From assembly GCA_035718045.1 (NCBI GenBank), contig DASTHV010000073.1, forward strand, positions 1 to 9,674: a stretch of 9,674 nt of DNA, read 5' to 3'. A model generated the notes under the pieces. It ran no database searches, was not told the DNA's origin, and saw only the letters and a program-made list of their open reading frames with translations. This document shows, piece by piece, positions 6,292-9,674 of this stretch. Position 1 is the first letter of the stretch, and each line of letters starts with the position of its first letter. The position numbers and the translations under genes are program-made. Source of the DNA: DASTHV01 sp035718045 (lineage in GTDB: Bacteria > Patescibacteriota > Saccharimonadia > Saccharimonadales > UBA10212).

Positions 6292-6702
6292 TTAATAGAC
6301 CTCGCATATTAACTCGCCGCCAAGGTTTTTGGCCTTGGCCTGGGCGCCGCTCATGATACCACCGGAGGTTGATATAACCACCATACCACGCCCGTTTTTG
6401 ACGGTTGGGATAGCGTCGGCTTTGACATACATCCGCCGTCCAGGCCGGCTAAGGCGCGCAATCTCTGTAATTTTAGGTGAATCGTCCTGGGTGTTAATCG
6501 TCAGACTTAGCACCGGACGGCCATTCTCCTGCTCGGTGTTGACCTTTTCTAAAAAGCCGTTACTGGCCAGAATTTGAGCGATTGTCTGCTTGAGCTTAGA
6601 GTGCGGCAGTCGCACCTCTGGCGCATTCACCATGACAGCGTTGCGGATTCGGGTCAGCATGTCGGCTATTGGATCGGTGGAAATTACTGTTACTTTACTC
6701 AT
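6292..6702 (-). CDS. rpsH: 30S ribosomal protein S8
   Basis: S8 binds the central domain of 16S rRNA early in 30S assembly and in E. coli is the translational repressor of the spc operon. From the ATG at 6702 the protein is 136 aa (usual about 130). It carries TDPIADMLTRIRNAVMVN near the N-terminus, the central LSRPGRRMYVKADAIPTVKNG, and the C-terminal GMVVISTSGGIMSGAQA ending with LGGELICEVY. An in-frame TTG four codons upstream would also be open, but it lies inside rpsN and the ATG gives the familiar start. Its SD is weak (GGA next to the ATG, GAG further up), so it probably relies on coupling to rpsN, whose stop is 5 bases before. Confidence 0.96.
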   Translation of the reverse strand: MSKVTVISTDPIADMLTRIRNAVMVNAPEVRLPHSKLKQTIAQILASNGFLEKVNTEQENGRPVLSLTINTQDDSPKITEIARLSRPGRRMYVKADAIPTVKNGRGMVVISTSGGIMSGAQAKAKNLGGELICEVY

Positions 6703-6707
6703 TCCGT

Positions 6708-6977
6708 TTACCAACTACTCTTTGTTACGCCAGGTATCTCGCCCTTGCTGGCGTGCTCACGGAAAGCGATGCGGCTCAAACCGAACTGTCTTATAAAAGC
6801 TCGCGGCCGGCCGGTTTCGATGCAGCGGTTGGTGTGCCGTGTAGGGCTAGAGTTACGCGGCAGCTTAGCCAGGCCTTCGTAGTCGCCGGCGGCCTTTAAC
6901 TCGGCTCGCTTGGCGGCGTACTTAGCGATCATTTTGTCGCGCTTGACATCTCGAGCCAAAATTGATTTTTTAGCCAT
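6708..6977 (-). CDS. rpsN: 30S ribosomal protein S14, long zinc-free form
   Basis: S14 is a 30S head protein needed late in assembly, beside S3 and S10. This is the long form (89 aa), as in E. coli, not the 61-aa zinc-ribbon form. It begins MAKKSILARDVKRDKMIAKY and carries the conserved LPRNSSPTRHTNRC and GRPRAFIRQFGLSRIAFRE, ending GEIPGVTKSSW. Only one cysteine is present (in HTNRC), so no CxxC zinc site can form. The ATG overlaps the rplE stop by one base (TAATG), and AAAGGAG lies just upstream, so it is coupled to rplE. Confidence 0.97.
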   Translation of the reverse strand: MAKKSILARDVKRDKMIAKYAAKRAELKAAGDYEGLAKLPRNSSPTRHTNRCIETGRPRAFIRQFGLSRIAFREHASKGEIPGVTKSSW

Positions 6978-7552
6978 TAGCTTCTCCTTTCAAACGGCAT
7001 ACCTAGCTTTTCAAGTAAAACTCGGGCATGCGCGGGTTCTTTAGCATTTATTACGAATACAATTTGCAGTCCGTGCGGCGTGGAGGTTTCTTCATACGAT
7101 AACTCCGGAAACACTGACTGATCTATTAGGCCGACACTGTAGTTGCCCTGTTTATCAAAGGAACGTTCGGCAACTCCTCTGAAGTCGCGCAGACGAGGTA
7201 AGATTATATTGATAAACCTATCGGCGAACTCGTACATTCTATCACCGCGCAGGGTCACCTTAAGCCCAATTTTATTGCCCTCACGTAACTTGAAGCTGGC
7301 GATCGATTTGCGGGCAATTGTTTCAACTGGTTGCTGAGCAGTAATCTTGCGTAGTGTGTTTGCGCCGACTTCCAGCAAGCGTTTATCGTCTTTGGCGCGG
7401 CCCAGGCCGACGTTGACAACGATTTTTTCCAAACGGGGAATTTCCATGATGTTTTTAAGTTTTAGCTCGCTTTTCAGTTCAGTGGCAATCTGGTCATTGA
7501 ATTGTTTCTTTAAGCGGACCTCATACTTAGTGGTTTTAGCGGTGGTGGCCAT
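6977..7552 (-). CDS. rplE: 50S ribosomal protein L5
   Basis: L5 binds 5S rRNA and contacts the P-site tRNA and S13 across the subunit interface. The product is 191 aa, about ten residues longer than most because of a short basic/threonine-rich N-terminus (MATTAKTTKYE). Core signatures are NIMEIPRLEKIVVNVGLGRA, the KSIASFKLREGNKIGLKVTL segment, RLRDFRGVAERSFDKQGNYS, and the C-terminal DQSVFPE followed by GLQIVFVINAK. The start has a near-perfect SD, AAGGAGGTGA, 6-8 bases before an ATG that overlaps the rplX stop by one base. Confidence 0.97.
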   Translation of the reverse strand: MATTAKTTKYEVRLKKQFNDQIATELKSELKLKNIMEIPRLEKIVVNVGLGRAKDDKRLLEVGANTLRKITAQQPVETIARKSIASFKLREGNKIGLKVTLRGDRMYEFADRFINIILPRLRDFRGVAERSFDKQGNYSVGLIDQSVFPELSYEETSTPHGLQIVFVINAKEPAHARVLLEKLGMPFERRS

Positions 7553-7884
7553 TATTTCACCTCCTTGCCACTTGTTTTAAGGACTCGAGTCTTTGCGCCT
7601 TTGGCGTCGGTTTTATAACCGATTCGGGAAGGCTTTTTGGCAGCATTATCCAGGAGGCCGACTTTGCTAGTCCAAATCGGCTTGGTAATCTCAAAGATTC
7701 CGCCCTGGGGCTGGGTTTGGGTCGGTTTACGGTGTCGTTTTACCACGTTTATCCCCTCTACTGTCAGCTTGTTATGCTTTGGATGAACAGCTAAAACTTT
7801 GCCGGTTTTACCCTTATATTTACCTGAACGGACCATGACCGTGTCACCTTTTTTGATGCGCATTTTATAAACTTTGTCCATCAT
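7552..7884 (-). CDS. rplX: 50S ribosomal protein L24
   Basis: L24 is one of two assembly initiators of the 50S subunit and sits near the peptide exit tunnel. The 110-aa protein has a KOW domain beginning at MRIKKGDTVMVRSGKYKGKT, followed by VLAVHPKHNKLTVEGINVVK and the conserved TQTQPQGGIFEITKPI. The C-terminal part has SRIGYKTDAKGAKTRVLKTS. Two adjacent ATGs (7884, 7881) and a third at 7863 could start it. The first is preferred because GGAGG lies 7 bases before it and it overlaps the rplN stop by one base, while the third, although giving the commonest family N-terminus, has no SD. Confidence 0.96.
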   Translation of the reverse strand: MMDKVYKMRIKKGDTVMVRSGKYKGKTGKVLAVHPKHNKLTVEGINVVKRHRKPTQTQPQGGIFEITKPIWTSKVGLLDNAAKKPSRIGYKTDAKGAKTRVLKTSGKEVK

Positions 7885-8255
7885 TACAGAACCTCCGGCG
7901 CAAGCGAAATTATCCGTTGATAGCCCATGTCGCGTAGTTCACGCGGAACAGGTCCGAAAATACGGGTGCCGCGTGGAGTTTTATTATCTTCGGCCAATAG
8001 AACTACGGCGTTATCGTCAAATTTAATGGTCGAGCCGTCGAGCCGCCGGATTGGGCTTTGAGTGCGCACCACTACGGCCTTAACCACGCTTTTACGCTTA
8101 ACTGCGCCAGCGGGGTTGGCGGTCTTAACGCTTGCCACCACGATATCGCCCACTCGTGCGTAACGCCGGCGGGATCCGCCCAGTACGCGTATACATTTGA
8201 GCTGCCGGGCGCCGCTGTTGTCGGCGGAAATTAATTTTGATTCTTGCTGAATCAT
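7884..8255 (-). CDS. rplN: 50S ribosomal protein L14
   Basis: L14 lies at the 50S face that meets the 30S subunit, forms bridge B5/B8 with 16S rRNA, and is the docking site of the silencing factor RsfS. It is 123 aa, exactly the common length. It begins MIQQESKLISADNSGARQ and carries CIRVLGGSRRRYARVGDIVV, then the AVVVRTQSPIRR region and the C-terminal RGTRIFGPVPRELRD. The ATG overlaps the rpsQ stop by four bases (ATGA), with AGAGGA just upstream inside rpsQ, a standard arrangement for coupled translation. Confidence 0.97.
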   Translation of the reverse strand: MIQQESKLISADNSGARQLKCIRVLGGSRRRYARVGDIVVASVKTANPAGAVKRKSVVKAVVVRTQSPIRRLDGSTIKFDDNAVVLLAEDNKTPRGTRIFGPVPRELRDMGYQRIISLAPEVL

Positions 8256-8644
8256 TGGGATTCCTCTTTAGGCTTCTTCGCGGCTCGAGCCTCTTTCACG
8301 GGCTTTTTAGCGGCATTGGGCTTATCCTCGGTCTTTTCGACTGGCTTTGGCGCTAATTCTTCCGACGGCACATCAGCTGTAGCGTCAGCTTCTTCAAACC
8401 GCACGCCACCGCGCTCGACTATCTTATCAAGAGTAAAGCGTTTACGGCTGCTTATTGGGCGAGTTTCGATTATGGTCACCATATCACCCACTTTGGCCTC
8501 ATTTTTAGCGTCGTGAGCCATAAATTTAGTGGTCACGGTATATTGCTTCTTATATAGCGGATGGGTGCGGCGGACTCTAGTCGAAATCACAATTGTCTTG
8601 TCGGCCTTATCGCTTACCACTGTTCCATAAAGTACTCGAGACAT
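8252..8644 (-). CDS. rpsQ: 30S ribosomal protein S17 with charged C-terminal tail
   Basis: S17 is an OB-fold primary binding protein of the 16S rRNA 5' domain. The family core (about 80-85 aa) is present: LYGTVVSDKADKTIVIST, then THPLYKKQYTVTTKFMAHD, GDMVTIIETRPISSRKRF and LDKIVER. The protein is 130 aa because of an additional 45-residue tail, acidic at first (EEADATADVPSEELA) and then Lys/Ala-rich, ending KKPKEESQ. The tail has low complexity and is probably disordered. The end of the tail also encodes the SD and start of rplN. The ATG directly follows the rpmC stop (TAAATG) with AAGGAG upstream. Confidence 0.96.
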   Translation of the reverse strand: MSRVLYGTVVSDKADKTIVISTRVRRTHPLYKKQYTVTTKFMAHDAKNEAKVGDMVTIIETRPISSRKRFTLDKIVERGGVRFEEADATADVPSEELAPKPVEKTEDKPNAAKKPVKEARAAKKPKEESQ

Positions 8645-8845
8645 TTAGACGGTCTCCTTGGTTAGTTTTTCACTTAAAACGGTAAACACCCTGGCCAAGT
8701 CCTTGCGCTTGTTACGAATAACGCGCACATTCTGCACCTCGCCGCTATAAAGCCGCCGGCGCAGCTCGGTTATCTCTTGCTGCAAATTCGAACTTTGCTT
8801 GGTAAGCTCCTCGGTGCTCATTTTTCTAACATCAACAATCTTCAT
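8645..8845 (-). CDS. rpmC: 50S ribosomal protein L29
   Basis: L29 is a small two-helix protein at the peptide exit tunnel, beside L23, where trigger factor and SRP dock. The 66-aa product shows the pattern MKIVDVRKMSTEELTKQ, a long helix with LQQEITELRRRLYSGEVQNV and a second helix carrying IRNKRKDLARVFTVLSEK. AAGGAGG lies 10 bases before the ATG, inside the end of rplP, and only two bases separate the rplP stop from the start. It is followed at once by rpsQ, the usual L16-L29-S17 order. Confidence 0.96.
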   Translation of the reverse strand: MKIVDVRKMSTEELTKQSSNLQQEITELRRRLYSGEVQNVRVIRNKRKDLARVFTVLSEKLTKETV

Positions 8846-8847
8846 GA

Positions 8848-9264
8848 TTATTGTTCCTCCTTGATGGAAAAACGAGTCTTTACCGGCAGCTTGTGACCGG
8901 CCAAACGCATGGCTTCGCGGGCCACGTCTTGGGCCACGCCGTCCATCTCAAACATCACCGTACCGGGTTTTACCTTAGCCACAAAGAACTCCGGGTTACC
9001 TTTGCCACTGCCCATTTTAACGTCTTGAGGTTTACGGGTGACCGGGGTGTGCGGAAAAACGCGAATCCAGATCTGGCCGCCGCGCTTTACGTAGCGAGTC
9101 ATCGCTTGACGGGCAGCTTCGATCTGTCGGGCGCTGATTCTGTCGCTGTTCAGACTGACCAGGCCATAACGGCCGTAAGTTATAGTCGACAAAGAAGTAG
9201 CCGTACCACCGTGGATGCGGCCTTTGCGAACTTTCCGGAACTTAGTGCGGGAAGGCATTAACAT
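8848..9264 (-). CDS. rplP: 50S ribosomal protein L16
   Basis: L16 occupies the 50S A-site region and organises tRNA-binding helices of 23S rRNA. The product is 138 aa. It begins with the canonical MLMPSRTKFRKVRKGRIHGG and carries LNSDRISARQIEAARQAMTR, the WIRVFPHTPVTRKP segment, the conserved MGSGKGNPEFFVAKVKPG, and MRLAGHKLPVKT at the C-terminal end. The first of two nearby ATGs is chosen because it gives the family MLMP start and has GGGAG six bases before it. Unusually, it is 185 bases from rpsC, a pair that is normally adjacent or overlapping; the gap holds 7-bp repeats. Confidence 0.97.
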   Translation of the reverse strand: MLMPSRTKFRKVRKGRIHGGTATSLSTITYGRYGLVSLNSDRISARQIEAARQAMTRYVKRGGQIWIRVFPHTPVTRKPQDVKMGSGKGNPEFFVAKVKPGTVMFEMDGVAQDVAREAMRLAGHKLPVKTRFSIKEEQ

Positions 9265-9293
9265 GAGTCGCTCCCTTCGATCACTCCAGTTAT

Positions 9294-9347
9294 CAATTTA
9301 CAGTTTACAATTTTCAATAAATTAGCATTTTGACATTTATCATTAAC
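9294..9347. repeat. Degenerate 7-bp repeats (CAATTTA-like)
   Basis: On the plus strand CAATTTA, CAGTTTA, CAATTTT and CAATAAA follow each other every seven bases (9294-9321). After a slip of phase, CATTTAT and CATTAAC (9334-9347) continue the pattern. It is AT-rich, more decayed than the AAATGGA block in the same gap, and reads as an older member of the same kind of expansion. Confidence 0.5.
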
Positions 9348-9353
9348 CGAATT

Positions 9354-9383
9354 ATTTACCAAACACCACTTATCAGACTTTTT

Positions 9384-9390
<7 letters not shown>
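9354..9390. repeat. 10-bp perfect inverted repeat, 17-base loop
   Basis: ATTTACCAAA at 9354-9363 is the exact reverse complement of TTTGGTAAAT at 9381-9390. The transcript could fold into a 10-bp stem with a 17-base loop between rpsC and rplP. The stem is AU-rich and no U-tract follows, so it is not a standard terminator. An RNA-processing or attenuation site, or a remnant of a palindromic element, is possible; the sequence does not decide. Confidence 0.6.
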
Positions 9391-9439
<49 letters not shown>

Positions 9440-9449
9440 TGCGCAGCAT

Positions 9450-9674
9450 CTAGCTTTCTCCCCTATAAATCCATACTTTTATGCCGATTACTCCAGCGCC
9501 GGGATACAGAGCACGGGCGGCGGCGTAATCGATGTCTGCCCTAAGGGTGTGCAATGGAACGCTACCTTGGACCTCTTTTTCGCGCCGGCTCATTTCCATA
9601 CCGCCTAAGCGACCGGCAACTTCTATGCGGACACCTTTGGCGCCAGCCCGCATGGTGGCCGCGGCCGAAGATTT
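9450..9674 (-). CDS. rpsC: 30S ribosomal protein S3, C-terminal part (cut by window edge)
   Basis: S3 lies at the mRNA entry tunnel in the 30S head and forms part of the ribosomal mRNA helicase. Only the last 74 codons are visible; the gene enters from the right edge, and the open frame continues to base 9674 ahead of the first visible methionine. The C-terminal domain is clear: MRAGAKGVRIEVAGRLGG, then the invariant VPLHTLRADIDY and GVIGIKVWIYRGE near the end. The stretch between ADIDY and GVIG (AAARALYPGA) differs from the common form and is about one residue longer. The protein ends straight after the domain, without the extended tail some bacteria have. Confidence 0.96.
   Translation of the reverse strand, partial: KSSAAATMRAGAKGVRIEVAGRLGGMEMSRREKEVQGSVPLHTLRADIDYAAARALYPGAGVIGIKVWIYRGES

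Noticed and set aside
6703..6714. TTG start for rpsH four codons upstream
   Set aside because: It lies inside rpsN; the ATG at 6702 gives the normal S8 N-terminus.
8851..9261. 136-codon open frame on the plus strand
   Set aside because: It lies wholly opposite rplP, whose protein is unmistakable; the plus-strand product has no family features.
9289..9317. Possible promoter for rplP (TTGAAA, 17 bases, GATAAC on the minus strand)
   Set aside because: Only 4 of 6 matches in each box, in AT-rich repeat sequence where such matches are expected by chance.

Overview
The window is an almost unbroken run of ribosomal-protein genes, all on the minus strand: the 3' part of the S10-spc-alpha supercluster. 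Read in the direction of transcription (right to left) the order is rpsC (3' end only), rplP, rpmC, rpsQ, rplN, rplX, rplE, rpsN, rpsH, rplF, rplR, rpsE, rplO, secY, infA, rpmJ, rpsM, rpsK, rpsD, rpoA (5' part only). No tRNA, rRNA, CRISPR array or transposase gene was seen.

The organism is bacterial, and the Candidate Phyla Radiation (Patescibacteria) is the best fit. rplO follows rpsE directly, with no rpmD (L30), a loss general in that group. secY is followed directly by infA, without adk or map. L36, S4 and S14 are all the cysteine-poor, zinc-independent kind. A Saccharibacteria-like lineage is possible, but this is an impression from the proteins and not demonstrated. TGA is used as a stop (infA, rpsQ), so the UGA=Gly code of SR1/Gracilibacteria is not indicated.

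Region by region: 9450-9674 is the end of rpsC. 9265-9449 is a 185-bp gap made largely of degenerate 7-bp tandem repeats plus a 10-bp inverted repeat. 6292-9264 carries rplP to rpsH, in which neighbouring genes overlap by 1-4 bases or lie 0-5 bases apart, mostly with clear Shine-Dalgarno (SD) sequences. 6172-6291 is a second gap of about 120 bp, again 7-bp tandem repeats of a different sequence. 4255-6171 is rplF-rplR-rpsE-rplO, again tightly packed. 2657-4189 is secY. A good sigma70-type promoter lies before infA. 2188-2352 is a 165-bp leader with a two-part hairpin before the alpha-operon genes rpmJ-rpsM-rpsK-rpsD-rpoA.

The genes supply small- and large-subunit ribosomal proteins, initiation factor IF-1, the SecY translocon channel and the RNA polymerase alpha subunit, so ribosome production, membrane insertion and transcription are co-expressed. 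The least ordinary observation is that both repeat-filled gaps are spanned end to end by an open frame. Each frame starts 0-1 base after the upstream stop and ends overlapping the downstream start, as if translation is kept continuous across the inserted repeats.
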